Positions 11,983 through 28,317 of a stretch of 64,000 nucleotides of DNA are shown in pieces (positions within the stretch are counted from its first letter, which is position 1; each line of letters opens with the position of its first letter). The notes beneath the pieces are model-generated. The model had not been told where the DNA came from. It made no database searches and saw only the letters and a program-made list of their open reading frames with translations. This DNA comes from Sterolibacterium sp. (GTDB lineage: Bacteria; Pseudomonadota; Gammaproteobacteria; Burkholderiales; Rhodocyclaceae): the NCBI GenBank assembly GCA_028713555.1, contig JAQTOA010000001.1, positions 1 to 64,000 on the forward strand. Direction: 5' to 3'. A program made the position numbers and the translations under genes.

Positions 11983-13389
11983 CTATGGCATAAATATCTT
12001 GCCAGGATTCATCAGATTGTCCGGATCGAGCGCACGCTTGATTGCGCGCATCACGTCGATAGCGGCACTGCCGTGTTCCAGCGCCAGATATTTCTGCTTG
12101 CCGATGCCAATGCCATGCTCGCCGGTGCAGGTTCCTTCCATGCGCAGGGCGCGTTCCACCAGCCGCTTCGAGAATGCCTCGGCGCAAGTTACGTCGACCG
12201 GGCTGTCGGGATCGACGAGCAGCACCAAGTGGAAGTTGCCGTCGCCGACATGGCCGACCAAGGGCGCCAACAACTGGCTTTCCGCAATATCGGCGACAGT
12301 CTCGTTGATGCAGTCGGCTAGGCGCGAGATCGGTACGCAGACATCGGTGGTCACTGCATGGGCGCCCGGTTTGAGGCCGAGGCAGGCGTAATAAGCGTCG
12401 TGGCGTGCCTGCCAGAGGCGGCTGCGGTCTTCCGGCCGGATCGCCCAGTCGAAGTCCATGCCACTGTGGGATGCGGCAATTTCTTCGACCGTGCGGGCTT
12501 GTTCTTCGACACTGGCCGGCGAGCCGTGAAATTCAAAAAACAGTGTCGGCGCCTCGCGCAAGCTGGTCTTGCTGTAGCGGTTGATGGCTTTCAACGCCAG
12601 CGCGTCGAGCAATTCGATGCGCGCGATCGGTACGCCGAGCTGGATTACCTGGATTACCGTGTTCACTGCCTCCGCAATATCCGGGAAAGCGCAGACGGCG
12701 CTGGAGATTGCCTCGGGAATCGGATGCAGGCGTATGGTCAGTTCGGTGACGATGCCTAGTGTGCCTTCCGAGCCGACCAGCAAACGCGTCAGGTCGTAGC
12801 CGGCGGCCGACTTGCGGGCGCGCCCGCCGGTTTTGATGATGCGGCCGTCAGCCAACACCACCATCATGCCGAGGACATTTTCGCGCATGGTGCCGTAGCG
12901 TACGGCGTTAGTGCCGGAAGCGCGTGTCGCCGCCATGCCCCCCAAACTGGCATCGGCGCCGGGGTCGATCGGGAAGAACAGGCCGGTGTCGTGTAGCGCA
13001 GCGTTGAGCTGCTTGCGGGTAACGCCGGCCTGTACCGTGGCATCGAGATCCTCTGGACGGATCGCCAGTACCCGGTTCATGCCGGAAAGATCGATGCAGA
13101 CCCCACCATGAATCGCCAACAAATGGCCTTCAAGCGAGGTTCCGGCGCCAAAGGCGATTACCGGTACGCGATGGCTGTGGCAAAGCGCGACGATGGATGA
13201 GACTTCTTCGGTCGATTCGGCGAATATCACGGCATCCGGCGGCGCCGGCGTGTGCGATGATTCGTCCTTGCCGTGGTGCAAGCGGTCTGCCTCGGCAGTG
13301 GAATAGCGGTTGCCAAAGCGGGCAGCGAGCGCTTCGGCCAAGGCCTGGGGTAGTGGCGCTCGCGCGGTATCCAGACGAGGCACATGCAT
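11983..13389 (-). CDS. FAD-binding oxidase, D-lactate dehydrogenase/glycolate oxidase GlcD type
   Basis: Predicted 468 residues. The N-terminal FAD-binding PCMH domain is clear: VIAFGAGTSLEGH near 77-90, GGMAATRASGTNAVRYGTMRENVLG near 150-175 and GTLGIVTELTIRL near 212-224. The C-terminal FAD-linked oxidase domain has HVGDGNFH near 375 and the ending EGTCTGEHGIGIGKQKYL. The family oxidises D-2-hydroxy acids (D-lactate, glycolate, 2-hydroxyglutarate) and passes electrons to the respiratory chain. The single-subunit layout with GTSLEGH and CTGEHGIG favours cytochrome-linked D-lactate dehydrogenase. It stands alone and is not in an operon with lutABC 7 kb away, although both may serve lactate use. 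Confidence 0.85.
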   Translation of the reverse strand: MHVPRLDTARAPLPQALAEALAARFGNRYSTAEADRLHHGKDESSHTPAPPDAVIFAESTEEVSSIVALCHSHRVPVIAFGAGTSLEGHLLAIHGGVCIDLSGMNRVLAIRPEDLDATVQAGVTRKQLNAALHDTGLFFPIDPGADASLGGMAATRASGTNAVRYGTMRENVLGMMVVLADGRIIKTGGRARKSAAGYDLTRLLVGSEGTLGIVTELTIRLHPIPEAISSAVCAFPDIAEAVNTVIQVIQLGVPIARIELLDALALKAINRYSKTSLREAPTLFFEFHGSPASVEEQARTVEEIAASHSGMDFDWAIRPEDRSRLWQARHDAYYACLGLKPGAHAVTTDVCVPISRLADCINETVADIAESQLLAPLVGHVGDGNFHLVLLVDPDSPVDVTCAEAFSKRLVERALRMEGTCTGEHGIGIGKQKYLALEHGSAAIDVMRAIKRALDPDNLMNPGKIFMP

Positions 13390-13518
13390 GATGGTTCCTC
13401 CAGCGTTCTCTGTCGGGCGATTTTACGCCTCTTGCGCCAGCTTCGATTAGAGGCAGTTTCGAGGACCTGCTCTCATCGTTAGCACGCGTCGCCCGAATGA
13501 GAGCGGACCCTAGCCGCT

Positions 13519-13545
13519 ATATGCGCATATGAGTCAATGTGACTC
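13519..13545. promoter_or_regulatory. Two adjacent perfect inverted repeats upstream of the tRNA promoter
   Basis: ATATGCGCATAT (13519-13530) is a perfect 12-base palindrome and is followed at once by GAGTCA-ATG-TGACTC (13531-13545). The pair ends 11 bases before the -35 box of the tRNA-tuf promoter. This is the position for an activator or repressor site. Which protein binds is unknown. Confidence 0.45.
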
Positions 13546-13556
13546 TCAACATGTGC

Positions 13557-13585
13557 TTGACTTGGAAACGATGTCATAGCATAAT
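13557..13585 (+). promoter_or_regulatory. Strong sigma-70-type promoter for the tRNA-tuf operon
   Basis: TTGACT at 13557-13562, a 17-base spacer and CATAAT at 13580-13585 give a near-consensus promoter. Transcription would begin near 13592, just before tRNA-Tyr at 13599. It probably drives tRNA-Tyr, tRNA-Gly, tRNA-Thr and tuf. Confidence 0.75.
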
Positions 13586-13598
13586 CAACCGTTTCGCT

Positions 13599-13683
<85 letters not shown>

Positions 13684-13757
13684 CAGGGTTTATTGGGATT
13701 TGTGAAGAATTGGGATCGGAGGCCGGGCTGATGTTGGATTCGCTGGTCTGAAGTAAG

Positions 13758-13831
13758 GCGGGTGTAGCTCAATGGTAGAGCAGAAGCCTTCCAAGCTTAT
13801 GACGAGGGTTCGATTCCCTTCACCCGCTCCA
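13758..13831 (+). tRNA. tRNA-Gly (TCC)
   Basis: Acceptor stem GCGGGTG (13758) pairs with CACCCGC (13821-13827), followed by TCCA, so the CCA end is encoded. The anticodon TCC is at 13790-13792, and the T-loop GGTTCGATTCC is intact. Second in the Tyr-Gly-Thr array. Confidence 0.96.
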
Positions 13832-13868
13832 GCAATTTTTAGGGTTTCTGAGTTCTGAGTTATGTCGG

Positions 13869-13943
<75 letters not shown>

Positions 13944-14014
13944 GAAATTTGAATCCGTCCAGTGGTGATACTGGCGGAATGTTTTTTAGCTTTCGATTAT
14001 CGGGGTAAACCATC

Positions 14015-15205
<1,191 letters not shown>

Positions 15206-15214
15206 GAAAACGTT

Positions 15215-15242
15215 AGCGTCCGGATTCGTCTGGACGCTTTTT
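15215..15242 (+). terminator. Terminator with TTCG tetraloop after the first tuf
   Basis: AGCGTCCGGA (15215-15224) pairs with TCTGGACGCT (15229-15238), with one G-U pair, around a TTCG loop, followed by five T. It lies 10 bases after the tuf stop and before tRNA-Trp, so it separates or attenuates tuf from tRNA-Trp-secE-nusG. Confidence 0.8.
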
Positions 15243-15254
15243 GGTCTCTGCTGC

Positions 15255-15330
15255 AGGGGCGTAGCTCAATTGGCAGAGTGTCGGTCTCCAAAACCGAAGG
15301 TTGGGGGTTCGATGCCCTCCGCCCCTGCCA
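15255..15330 (+). tRNA. tRNA-Trp (CCA)
   Basis: Acceptor stem AGGGGCG (15255) pairs with CGCCCCT (15320-15326), followed by GCCA with encoded CCA. The anticodon CCA is at 15288-15290 in the loop CTCCAAA. Its location between tuf and secE is standard in proteobacteria. Confidence 0.96.
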
Positions 15331-15350
15331 ACTAACACATAACGATAGCG

Positions 15351-15701
15351 ATGGCTGACAAGCTTAAGTTCGCACTGGCGTTGATCCTACTGGCTGCCGG
15401 CGTGGCCGGTTTTTACTTTCTCGGCGATCAGCCGATGATTCTTCGCGTACTGTCGGTACTCGCGGGATTGGCTGCCGGTTCTTCGGTAGCCTGGTTTACC
15501 TTGCCGGGCCAACGCTTCTTTGCCTTCGGTGGGGAAGCCTGGCTCGAAACCAAGAAGGTTGCCTGGCCGACACGCAAGGAAACCGTGCAGACCACTGGCA
15601 TCGTGTTCGTCTTTGTATTGGTCATGGCGATCATGCTGTGGGTTACTGACAAAGGCTTGGAGTGGGTTCTTTACGACTTGATTCTGGGCTGGAAGAAATA
15701 A
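15351..15701 (+). CDS. secE: SecE, preprotein translocase subunit
   Basis: Predicted 116 residues with three hydrophobic segments (about 7-25, 29-48 and 80-110), like the E. coli protein. SecE is the essential clamp subunit of SecYEG in the inner membrane. The conserved cytoplasmic stretch [21 protein letters not shown] near 63-83 is diagnostic. Its TAA overlaps the nusG ATG by one base (TAATG). The start at 15351 has no strong ribosome-binding site. Confidence 0.96.
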   Translation: MADKLKFALALILLAAGVAGFYFLGDQPMILRVLSVLAGLAAGSSVAWFTLPGQRFFAFGGEAWLETKKVAWPTRKETVQTTGIVFVFVLVMAIMLWVTDKGLEWVLYDLILGWKK

Positions 15702-16234
15702 TGACTAAACGTTGGTACGTCGTTCATGCCTATTCGGGTTTCGAGAAGTCGGTGCAGCGGGCGCTCATAGAGCGTATCGGGCGTGCCGGGATGCAGGAGT
15801 TTTTTGGCCAGATCCTGGTTCCTGTTGAGGAAGTGGTCGAGATGAAGAGTGGCCAGAAGAGCATTTCCGAGCGCAAGTTTTTCCCCGGCTATGTGCTGGT
15901 GGAAATGGACATGAACGACGAGAGCTGGCACTTGGTCAAGAGCACCCCCAAGGTGACCGGTTTCATTGGGGGCACGGCGACCAAGCCGACCCCGATTTCC
16001 GAGAAGGAAGTCGCCAAGATCATGCAACAGATCCAGGAAGGCGTTGAAAAACCTCGTCCCAAAGTGCTGTTTGAAACGGGTGAAATGGTGCGCATCAAGG
16101 AAGGCCCGTTCACCGATTTCAATGGCAATGTCGAAGAGGTGAACTACGAGAAAAGTCGCATGCGTGTCGCGGTGACCATCTTTGGCCGTTCCACGCCGGT
16201 TGAATTACAGTTTGACCAAGTCGAGAAGGCCTGA
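15701..16234 (+). CDS. nusG: NusG, transcription elongation/termination factor
   Basis: Predicted 177 residues when started at ATG 15701 ([19 protein letters not shown]), which overlaps the secE stop; a longer open frame upstream is a secE overlap. The N-terminal NGN domain contains [21 protein letters not shown], and the C-terminal KOW motif is at about 125-155 ([16 protein letters not shown]). NusG binds RNA polymerase and couples it to Rho or ribosomes. It is followed by a 118-base leader and rplK. Confidence 0.97.
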   Translation: MTKRWYVVHAYSGFEKSVQRALIERIGRAGMQEFFGQILVPVEEVVEMKSGQKSISERKFFPGYVLVEMDMNDESWHLVKSTPKVTGFIGGTATKPTPISEKEVAKIMQQIQEGVEKPRPKVLFETGEMVRIKEGPFTDFNGNVEEVNYEKSRMRVAVTIFGRSTPVELQFDQVEKA

Positions 16235-16352
16235 ATTTCGCGATGTCGCAGCGCGAGAGTATGTGCTTTGAATATTTGCGGCAAGAGGAGCGCGAGTAGG
16301 AATTGCTAGGGATCCGAAAGTGCGTTACCACTCAATTTAAGGAAGTCACAAT

Positions 16353-16784
16353 ATGGCAAAGAAAATCGTCGGCTACGTCAAGCTGCAAGTGCCGGCTGGT
16401 AAGGCGAACCCATCTCCGCCGATCGGTCCCGCGTTGGGTCAACGCGGCCTGAATATCATGGAATTCTGCAAGGCTTTCAATGCCCAGACTCAGGGAATGG
16501 AGCCCGGTTTGCCGATTCCGGTGGTGATTACCGCTTTCGCGGACAAGAGCTTCACCTTCATCATGAAGACGCCGCCGGCCACCGTACTGATCAAGAAGGC
16601 TGCGGGCATTCAGAAGGGCAGCCCGAAACCTCATACCGACAAGGTTGGCAAGGTGACGCGCGCCCAACTCGAGGATATCGCCAAAACGAAAATGAAGGAT
16701 CTGACGGCAGCCGATCTCAACGCGGCTGTCCGGACCATCGCCGGCAGCGCCCGCAGCATGGGCATTACCGTGGAGGGCCTGTGA
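16353..16784 (+). CDS. rplK: Ribosomal protein L11
   Basis: Predicted 143 residues, standard for L11 of the 50S GTPase centre. The N-terminal [20 protein letters not shown] and [19 protein letters not shown] are diagnostic. AAGGAAG lies about seven bases before the ATG. The 118-base gap after nusG would contain the leader through which L1 usually represses the rplK-rplA unit; no specific motif was verified. The stop is one base before rplA. Confidence 0.97.
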   Translation: MAKKIVGYVKLQVPAGKANPSPPIGPALGQRGLNIMEFCKAFNAQTQGMEPGLPIPVVITAFADKSFTFIMKTPPATVLIKKAAGIQKGSPKPHTDKVGKVTRAQLEDIAKTKMKDLTAADLNAAVRTIAGSARSMGITVEGL

Positions 16785-16785
16785 C

Positions 16786-17481
16786 ATGGCAAAGATCTCA
16801 AAACGCAGCAAGACATTGCATGCCAAGTTCGATCGCACCAAATATTACCCAGTCAAGGATGCGCTAGCGCTGGTCAAGGAATGCGCCAATGCCAAGTTCG
16901 ACGAGTCGATTGATGTCGCCGTGAACCTTGGTGTCGACGCCAAGAAATCCGACCAGACGGTGCGCGGTTCTGTTGTGCTGCCTGCGGGAACCGGCAAGAC
17001 GGTTCGTGTGGCGGTATTTGCCCAGGGCGAGAAGGCCGAGGCCGCCAAGGCGGCAGGCGCGGACATCGTCGGCTTCGAGGATCTTGCCGCCACGGTCAAG
17101 GCGGGCACCATCGAGTTTGACATTTGCATCGCTACCCCGGATGCCATGCGGGTTGTTGGGTCCCTGGGTCAGATCCTCGGTCCGCGCGGGCTGATGCCGA
17201 ACCCGAAGGTCGGCACCGTGACCATGGATGTGACCACTGCGGTAAAGAATGCCAAAGCCGGCCAGGTGCAATACCGCACCGATAAGGGCGGCATCGTGCA
17301 ATGCACGATTGGGCGTGCCTCATTTCCAGTCGAGTCGCTGCAGCAGAATCTAGCCGCTTTGCTCGAAGCCTTGCAAAAGGCCAAACCGGCCACGTCAAAG
17401 GGGCAGTATTTAAAGAAGATTTCGCTTTCCAGCACGATGGGTGCCGGTTTGCGGGTTGATCAGACCAGTCTGGTTGCGTAA
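16786..17481 (+). CDS. rplA: Ribosomal protein L1
   Basis: Predicted 231 residues, standard length. L1 binds 23S rRNA at the stalk and usually represses its own operon by binding the rplK leader. Signatures include the conserved [28 protein letters not shown] near 113-140 and the C-terminal [16 protein letters not shown]. It begins one base after rplK and is followed by a 283-base leader of rplJ. Confidence 0.97.
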   Translation: MAKISKRSKTLHAKFDRTKYYPVKDALALVKECANAKFDESIDVAVNLGVDAKKSDQTVRGSVVLPAGTGKTVRVAVFAQGEKAEAAKAAGADIVGFEDLAATVKAGTIEFDICIATPDAMRVVGSLGQILGPRGLMPNPKVGTVTMDVTTAVKNAKAGQVQYRTDKGGIVQCTIGRASFPVESLQQNLAALLEALQKAKPATSKGQYLKKISLSSTMGAGLRVDQTSLVA

Positions 17482-17764
17482 TCGATTTGTATCCCGCTGC
17501 TGGTGCGGGGAAGGAACTTTGGGCCGTTCCGTCGCATGTTCGGGCGGAGCGGGTTGTCAAAGACCGTAGGTGCCTATAAGGAAGTTTTCCTTGGGGTTTA
17601 ATTGAATGGCAGTCTTTACGATGTCCGGCCTACGCAGATGGCGTTACCCGAACCCAGGAGGTTGGTCTCTGGCCGCTCTCCTGAATGAAGGTCGCCGTAC
17701 CGGTTCCGTGTCGTGGCTATCCAAATGCCACGGCTGGAACAGTAGTACTAACTAGGAGCTGACC
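17482..17764 (+). promoter_or_regulatory. rplJL leader (L10 autoregulation region)
   Basis: This 283-base gap separates rplA from rplJ and holds no protein gene. In proteobacteria this position carries the L10 leader, where L10-L7/L12 binds its mRNA and represses translation, and often a promoter. Paired segments are visible, for example CGTGGC/GCCACG around 17712-17732, and AGGAG (17754-17758) lies six bases before the TTG start. The exact L10 binding motif was not confirmed. Confidence 0.6.
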
Positions 17765-18289
17765 TTGGGTCTCAATCTTGATGATAAGAAGGCGGTAGTC
17801 GCAGAGGTATCCGCAAAAGTCGCGAATGCCCAGTCGATCGTCGTTGCTGAGTACCGCGGTCTGGAAGTGGGCCATATCACCGTGCTACGCGCTAATGCGC
17901 GCAAGGCTGGGGTATATCTGCGTGTGTTGAAGAACACCTTGGTGAGGCGGGCAGTTGCAGGCACGCCTTTTGAAGGGCTCTCGGACAAAATGACTGGTCC
18001 CTTGATTTATGGGATTTCTGCCGATCCGGTGGCAGCTGCCAAGCTGCTCAATGAGTTCGCCAAGGGGAACGAAAAACTCATCATCAAGGCGGGCGCCTTG
18101 CCGAATTACGTCATGGACGTAGCCGGCGTGAAGGCACTGGCCACGATGCCGAGTCGCGAGGAGCTATTGTCGAAGCTGCTCGGCACGATGCAGGCGCCCA
18201 TTGCCACGTTTGTTCGCACGCTCAACGAAGTCCCGACCAAGTTTGTTCGGGGCCTTGCTGCCGTGCGTGATAGCAAGCAGGCCGCATAA
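17765..18289 (+). CDS. rplJ: Ribosomal protein L10
   Basis: Predicted 174 residues. L10 anchors the L7/L12 stalk. The N-terminal [19 protein letters not shown] and the central [30 protein letters not shown], partly quoted here as [10 protein letters not shown], are family features. The start is a TTG at 17765 with AGGAG six bases upstream; no in-frame ATG fits the family N-terminus. A TTG start in a highly expressed ribosomal gene may be part of translational control together with the leader. Confidence 0.96.
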   Translation: MGLNLDDKKAVVAEVSAKVANAQSIVVAEYRGLEVGHITVLRANARKAGVYLRVLKNTLVRRAVAGTPFEGLSDKMTGPLIYGISADPVAAAKLLNEFAKGNEKLIIKAGALPNYVMDVAGVKALATMPSREELLSKLLGTMQAPIATFVRTLNEVPTKFVRGLAAVRDSKQAA

Positions 18290-18348
18290 GCACTTAAACG
18301 TGCCGCCCCACCGACTGTAAACATCCAATTCATTCAGGAGTAATTATC

Positions 18349-18726
18349 ATGGCTTTAAGCAAACAAGAAATCCTTGACGCAATAGCGAATATGAGTGTTC
18401 TCGATCTCTCCCAACTCATCAAGGAAATGGAAGAGAAATTTGGCGTTTCCGCCGCTGCTGCTGCCGTAGCAGTGGCCGCCCCAGCTGCCGCTGCTGCCGC
18501 TGCAGTCGAAGAGCAGACCGAGTTCACGGTGGTGTTGGTTGCCGCCGGCGAAAAGAAAGTTGAGGCCATTAAGGTGGTCCGTGCGGCTACCGGACTGGGT
18601 CTCAAGGAGGCAAAGGATTTGGTCGACGGTGCCCCGAAGGCTGTCAAGGAAGGCATTTCGAAGGCAGATGCAGCAGCACTCAGGAAGCAACTTGAGGATG
18701 TCGGCGCAAAAGTCGAGGTCAAATAA
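18349..18726 (+). CDS. rplL: Ribosomal protein L7/L12
   Basis: Predicted 125 residues. The N-terminal dimerisation domain (residues 1-30), an Ala-rich hinge (about 36-52) and the C-terminal factor-binding domain with [21 protein letters not shown] are all visible. It recruits elongation factors to the ribosome. GGAGTAATTATC precedes the ATG. It sits 59 bases after rplJ and 178 before rpoB. Confidence 0.97.
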   Translation: MALSKQEILDAIANMSVLDLSQLIKEMEEKFGVSAAAAAVAVAAPAAAAAAAVEEQTEFTVVLVAAGEKKVEAIKVVRAATGLGLKEAKDLVDGAPKAVKEGISKADAAALRKQLEDVGAKVEVK

Positions 18727-18743
18727 TCACCGCAGTACGCTAC

Positions 18744-18769
18744 GGGCTGGTGACCATGGTCACCAGCCC
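18744..18769 (+). terminator. Perfect palindrome in the rplL-rpoB gap (probable attenuator)
   Basis: GGGCTGGTGACCA followed directly by TGGTCACCAGCCC forms a perfect 26-base palindrome 17 bases after rplL, with TGTCTTACTTT downstream. In E. coli the same gap carries a partial terminator and an RNase III site that lower rpoBC expression relative to rplL. The same role is inferred here. Confidence 0.65.
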
Positions 18770-18904
18770 TGTCTTACTTTGTAACCTCAGTCCCGGCTTA
18801 GTGGTCACAAGAAAACGTTGCCAAAACTAAACTATACAAGCGAAATTTTCGCTCGGCAGCATTGTCTTTTGACTATTACCGTCTGACTTCAGATCGGAGC
18901 AACC

Positions 18905-21900
18905 ATGTCGTATTCCTATACCGAGAAAAAGCGTATTCGCAAGAGCTTCGCCAAGCGCGTTTCCGTGCTTGATGTACCTTTTCTTCTGGCGACACAGCTC
19001 GAATCTTTCGCGCATTTTCTGCAAGCCGATTTGCCACCGGCGCAGCGGCAAAACCAGGGTCTGCAGGCAGCATTCACGTCGATCTTCCCGATCATTGCCC
19101 ATTCTGGCAACGCTCGTCTCGAATTCGTCCATTACAATCTCGGCGAACCGGTCTTTGATGTCAAGGAATGCCAACAACGTGGTTTGACCTTTGCTTCGCC
19201 GCTGCGTGCCCGGGTTCGCCTGATCATTCTCGATCGCGAATCCAGCAGCGAAAAAATCAAGGAAGTCAAAGAGCAGGAGGTGTATATGGGCGAGATTCCG
19301 CTCATGACCACCACTGGCTCATTTGTCATCAACGGTACCGAGCGTGTTATCGTCTCCCAGCTGCATCGTTCGCCCGGGGTGTTCTTCGAGCATGATCGGG
19401 GCAAGACACACAGCTCCGGCAAACTGCTGTTCTCGGCGCGGATCATTCCCTACCGCGGTTCCTGGCTCGATTTTGAATTCGATCCCAAGGACCTGATGTA
19501 TTTCCGCGTCGACCGCCGGCGCAAGATGCCGGTGACTATTCTGCTCAAGGCTATTGGCCTGATGCCGGAACAGATTCTCGCCAACTTCTACGAGTTCGAC
19601 ACTTTCAACCTGACCAAGAAAGGCATCAAATTTACTGTCGTGCCGGAGCGTTTGCGCGGTGAGACGGCCAGATTTGACATCGTCGACAAGGCTGGCAAGG
19701 TGATTGTCGCCAAGGAAAAGCGCATCACGGTAAAGCACATTCGCGAACTTGCCGATGCCGGCATCAAGAAGATCGCCGTCCCTGACGATTTCGTCCTTGG
19801 TCGCATCGTTGCGCACAACATCATCGACCCGGAAACCGGCGAAATCCTGGCCAGTGCCAATGACGAAATTACCGAGGATCTGCTGTCAAAACTGATTGCA
19901 GCCGAAGTTGAAACCTTGAACACTCTGTACGTGAACGACCTGGATCGCGGCCCGTACATTTCATCCACCCTGCGTATCGACGAAACCGCCGACCAGTTGG
20001 GTGCCCGCGTCGCCATCTATCGCATGATGCGCCCCGGCGAACCGCCAACCGAGGATGCCGTCGAGAACCTGTTTAAAGGTTTGTTCTACTCCGAGGAACG
20101 CTACGACCTTTCCGTGGTTGGCCGGATGAAGTTTAACCGCCGCGTCGGCCGCGAGGAACTCGAGGGGTCCGGCACCCTGTCGAATGAAGACATCATCAAG
20201 GTTGTCGGGATCCTCGCCGAGTTACGCAACGGCCGTGGCGAGATCGATGACATTGATCACTTGGGCAACCGGCGTGTGCGGTCAGTCGGTGAACTGGCGG
20301 AAAACCAGTTTCGTGCCGGGCTGGTGCGCGTCGAACGGGCCGTCAAGGAGCGCCTGAATCAAGCAGAAACGGATAATTTGATGCCGCACGACTTGATCAA
20401 CGCCAAGCCGATTTCTGCTGCGATCAAGGAGTTCTTCGGTTCCAGCCAGTTGTCCCAGTTCATGGACCAGACCAATCCACTCTCGGAAATCACCCACAAG
20501 CGGCGCGTCTCGGCACTCGGACCTGGCGGTCTGACCAGAGAAAGAGCTGGCTTCGAAGTGCGCGACGTGCATCCGACCCATTATGGCCGTGTTTGTCCGA
20601 TCGAGACGCCGGAAGGCCCGAATATCGGCCTGATCAATTCGCTTGCCCTGTACGCGCGCACCAACAACTATGGTTTCATGGAAACCCCCTATCGTAAGGT
20701 CGACAATGGTGCCGTCACTGATCAGATCGACTACTTGTCGGCGATTGAGGAAGGGAATTTTGTCATCGCTCAGGCCAACGCTGAACTTGATAAGAAGGGC
20801 AAGCTCACGGACGAATTAGTGTCCTGTCGTTTCAAGGGTGAATTCGAGCTGAAGGAGCCAGCCGAGGTGAAATATATGGACGTGGCGCCAGGGCAAATTG
20901 TCTCGGTGGCCGCTTCGCTGATTCCGTTCCTTGAGCACGATGATGCCAACCGTGCCTTGATGGGCGCCAACATGCAACGTCAGGCCGTCCCCTGCCTACG
21001 TGCCGAGAAGGCGCTGGTGGGTACCGGTATCGAACGCACTGTGGCAGTTGACTCCGGCACGGCGGTTCAGGCGTTGCGCGGTGGCGCAGTGGACTATATC
21101 GATGCTAACCGCATCGTGGTGCGTGTGAATGACGATGAGACGGTGGCGGGCGAGGTCGGCGTCGACATTTACAACTTGATCAAGTACACCCGTTCCAATC
21201 AAAACACCAACATTAACCAGCGGCCACTGGTCAAGGTCGGGGATATCATCGCCAAGGGCGATGTGATTGCCGACGGCGCTTCGACCGACATGGGCGAACT
21301 GGCGTTAGGCCAGAATATGCTGGTGGCCTTTATGCCGTGGAATGGCTACAACTTCGAGGATTCGATCCTGATTTCCGAGCGCGTCGTTGCCGACGATCGG
21401 TTCACTTCGATTCATATCGAGGAGTTAACCTGCGTCGCCCGTGACACCAAGCTTGGCTCGGAGGAAATCACGCGCGATATCGCCACCCTGGGCGAAGGTC
21501 AGTTGGCCCGCCTTGATGAATCCGGGATTGTTTATATTGGCGCCGAAGTTGAAGCCGGCGACGTGCTGGTCGGCAAGGTGACGCCCAAGGGGGAAACCCA
21601 ACTGACGCCTGAAGAAAAGCTCTTACGCGCAATCTTCGGTGAAAAGGCATCAGATGTTAAAGACACTGGCTTGCGTGTTCCCTCGGGGATGGTCGGTACG
21701 GTCATCGACGTGCATGTGTTTACTCGCGAAGGCATCGAGCGCGACAAACGCGCCCAGCAGATCATCGATGACGAATTGCGCCGCTACAAGACCGACCTGG
21801 CCGACCAGATGCGCATCGTCGAACGCGACACTTTTGCGCGTATCGAAAAGATATTGATCAACAAGATCGCCAACAAGGGGCCAAAAAAACTGGCCAAGGG

Positions 21901-22978
21901 CACCAAGCTGACCAAGGCCTACCTTGAGTCGATCGATCCGCACCACTGGTTCGATATTGGCATGGCTAATGATGAGGCTGCCCAATTGCTTGAGAGCCTG
22001 CGCGAGAGTCTGGAACAGACACGCAAGGATTTCGACATCGCCTTCGAGGAGAAAAAGAAGAAGCTGACTCAGGGCGACGAACTGCCGCCGGGCGTGCAGA
22101 AGATGGTCAAAGTCTATCTGGCGGTCAAGCGTCGCCTTCAGCCCGGCGACAAAATGGCGGGCCGCCACGGCAACAAGGGCGTCGTGTCGCGTATTGTGCC
22201 GGTTGAAGATATGCCTTGCATGGCGGATGGCACTCCGGTCGATATCGTGCTGAATCCGCTCGGTGTGCCGTCGCGGATGAACATTGGGCAGATTCTCGAG
22301 GTTCATCTCGGTTGGGCTGCCAAGGGCCTCGGCCAGAAACTTGGTGAAATGCTGAATAAGCACGCCGCCAATGGGGAAATTCGCAAGTATCTTAACAAGA
22401 TCTACAATTCCAGCGGCAAGGGCGAGGACATTGCCGGTTTGAGCGATGCCGAGGTCGTCGAATTGGCGCAGAACCTGACTCAGGGCGTGCCGTTTGCTAC
22501 ACCCGTGTTCGATGGCGCGAATGAGGCCGAAATCAAGGATATGCTGGAACTCGCCGGACTGCCGAGCTCCGGCCAAGTGACGTTATACGATGGACGCACC
22601 GGCGACCCCTTCGAGCGCCAGGTGACGGTGGGTTACATGCATGTATTGAAGTTGCACCACCTGGTCGACGACAAGATGCACGCGCGCTCGACTGGCCCCT
22701 ACAGCTTGGTCACGCAACAACCACTCGGCGGCAAGGCACAGTTTGGCGGCCAGCGTTTCGGCGAAATGGAGGTGTGGGCGCTCGAAGCCTACGGCGCATC
22801 CTATGTGCTGCAGGAAATGCTCACGGTTAAATCCGACGATGTGGCAGGGCGCACCAAAGTCTACGAAAGCATTGTCAAGGGTGAGCACAAGATCGAGGCC
22901 GGCATGCCGGAATCCTTCAATGTGCTGGTCAAGGAAATCCGCTCGCTCTGTATTGACATCGATCTTGAGCGTTATTGA
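18905..22978 (+). CDS. rpoB: RNA polymerase beta subunit
   Basis: Predicted 1357 residues, normal for betaproteobacteria. The rifampicin-binding region is intact: [19 protein letters not shown] near 505-523 followed by [21 protein letters not shown]. The C-terminal [24 protein letters not shown] is also standard. ATG at 18905 has CGGAG nearby. It begins the rpoB-rpoC pair inside the ribosomal protein cluster and is followed by rpoC after 32 bases. Confidence 0.98.
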   Translation: MSYSYTEKKRIRKSFAKRVSVLDVPFLLATQLESFAHFLQADLPPAQRQNQGLQAAFTSIFPIIAHSGNARLEFVHYNLGEPVFDVKECQQRGLTFASPLRARVRLIILDRESSSEKIKEVKEQEVYMGEIPLMTTTGSFVINGTERVIVSQLHRSPGVFFEHDRGKTHSSGKLLFSARIIPYRGSWLDFEFDPKDLMYFRVDRRRKMPVTILLKAIGLMPEQILANFYEFDTFNLTKKGIKFTVVPERLRGETARFDIVDKAGKVIVAKEKRITVKHIRELADAGIKKIAVPDDFVLGRIVAHNIIDPETGEILASANDEITEDLLSKLIAAEVETLNTLYVNDLDRGPYISSTLRIDETADQLGARVAIYRMMRPGEPPTEDAVENLFKGLFYSEERYDLSVVGRMKFNRRVGREELEGSGTLSNEDIIKVVGILAELRNGRGEIDDIDHLGNRRVRSVGELAENQFRAGLVRVERAVKERLNQAETDNLMPHDLINAKPISAAIKEFFGSSQLSQFMDQTNPLSEITHKRRVSALGPGGLTRERAGFEVRDVHPTHYGRVCPIETPEGPNIGLINSLALYARTNNYGFMETPYRKVDNGAVTDQIDYLSAIEEGNFVIAQANAELDKKGKLTDELVSCRFKGEFELKEPAEVKYMDVAPGQIVSVAASLIPFLEHDDANRALMGANMQRQAVPCLRAEKALVGTGIERTVAVDSGTAVQALRGGAVDYIDANRIVVRVNDDETVAGEVGVDIYNLIKYTRSNQNTNINQRPLVKVGDIIAKGDVIADGASTDMGELALGQNMLVAFMPWNGYNFEDSILISERVVADDRFTSIHIEELTCVARDTKLGSEEITRDIATLGEGQLARLDESGIVYIGAEVEAGDVLVGKVTPKGETQLTPEEKLLRAIFGEKASDVKDTGLRVPSGMVGTVIDVHVFTREGIERDKRAQQIIDDELRRYKTDLADQMRIVERDTFARIEKILINKIANKGPKKLAKGTKLTKAYLESIDPHHWFDIGMANDEAAQLLESLRESLEQTRKDFDIAFEEKKKKLTQGDELPPGVQKMVKVYLAVKRRLQPGDKMAGRHGNKGVVSRIVPVEDMPCMADGTPVDIVLNPLGVPSRMNIGQILEVHLGWAAKGLGQKLGEMLNKHAANGEIRKYLNKIYNSSGKGEDIAGLSDAEVVELAQNLTQGVPFATPVFDGANEAEIKDMLELAGLPSSGQVTLYDGRTGDPFERQVTVGYMHVLKLHHLVDDKMHARSTGPYSLVTQQPLGGKAQFGGQRFGEMEVWALEAYGASYVLQEMLTVKSDDVAGRTKVYESIVKGEHKIEAGMPESFNVLVKEIRSLCIDIDLERY

Positions 22979-23010
22979 TTTGTTGTTTCACCCCTCTCAG
23001 GAGTGAAGGC

Positions 23011-27210
<4,200 letters not shown>

Positions 27211-27285
27211 CGCACTGACCGATCATAAATATAATCCGCTCTCTTTGCCCCTGGCAAAGGGGTGGAATGTACTGGGAAAAGAACC

Positions 27286-27663
27286 ATGCCAACCATTAAC
27301 CAGCTTGTGCGCAAAGGGCGCCAGGCACCGAAGTCGAAGAGCAAGGTACCTGCTCTGGCTAATTGTCCAGCCAAGCGCGGTGTCTGCACGCGTGTTTACA
27401 CGACGACGCCAAAAAAACCAAACTCGGCGCTACGCAAAGTTGCCAAGGTGCGTTTGACCAATGGCTTTGAGGTCATCTCCTACATCGGGGGTGAGGGCCA
27501 CAATCTGCAAGAGCACTCGGTGGTGCTGATTCGTGGCGGCCGCGTCAAGGATTTACCTGGCGTGCGCTATCACATTGTGCGCGGCAGCCTTGATACCCAG
27601 GGTGTCAAGGATCGCAAGCAAAGTCGCTCGAAGTACGGCGCCAAGCGACCCAAAGCCGCCTGA
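27286..27663 (+). CDS. rpsL: Ribosomal protein S12
   Basis: Predicted 125 residues from ATG 27286 ([13 protein letters not shown]); eight upstream codons in frame are not used. S12 is in the decoding centre and the target of streptomycin resistance. [14 protein letters not shown] and [13 protein letters not shown] are intact, and residues K43 and K88 (in the PKKPNSA and GRVKDLPG stretches) are the sensitive-type lysines. It is only 75 bases after rpoC, with a short hairpin (TTTGCC-CCT-GGCAAA) in the gap, and leads the str unit. Confidence 0.97.
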   Translation: MPTINQLVRKGRQAPKSKSKVPALANCPAKRGVCTRVYTTTPKKPNSALRKVAKVRLTNGFEVISYIGGEGHNLQEHSVVLIRGGRVKDLPGVRYHIVRGSLDTQGVKDRKQSRSKYGAKRPKAA

Positions 27664-27724
27664 CGGCTGCTGCCCGGTTAGCGACAGGTTATTTAGCCGC
27701 TTAAGTAGAAGGATAAAGGAATAA

Positions 27725-28198
<474 letters not shown>

Positions 28199-28317
28199 TT
28201 GAGCGCTGCGCCCACCAACCGGTGGATGCGGCATCCAAGGATGTATTCGCCGCCGCCTCGGCAACTCGGTTTACTGAGTGCCCGGGCGGTTTGGCTTAGA
28301 AAAGACAGGAACTTCAA

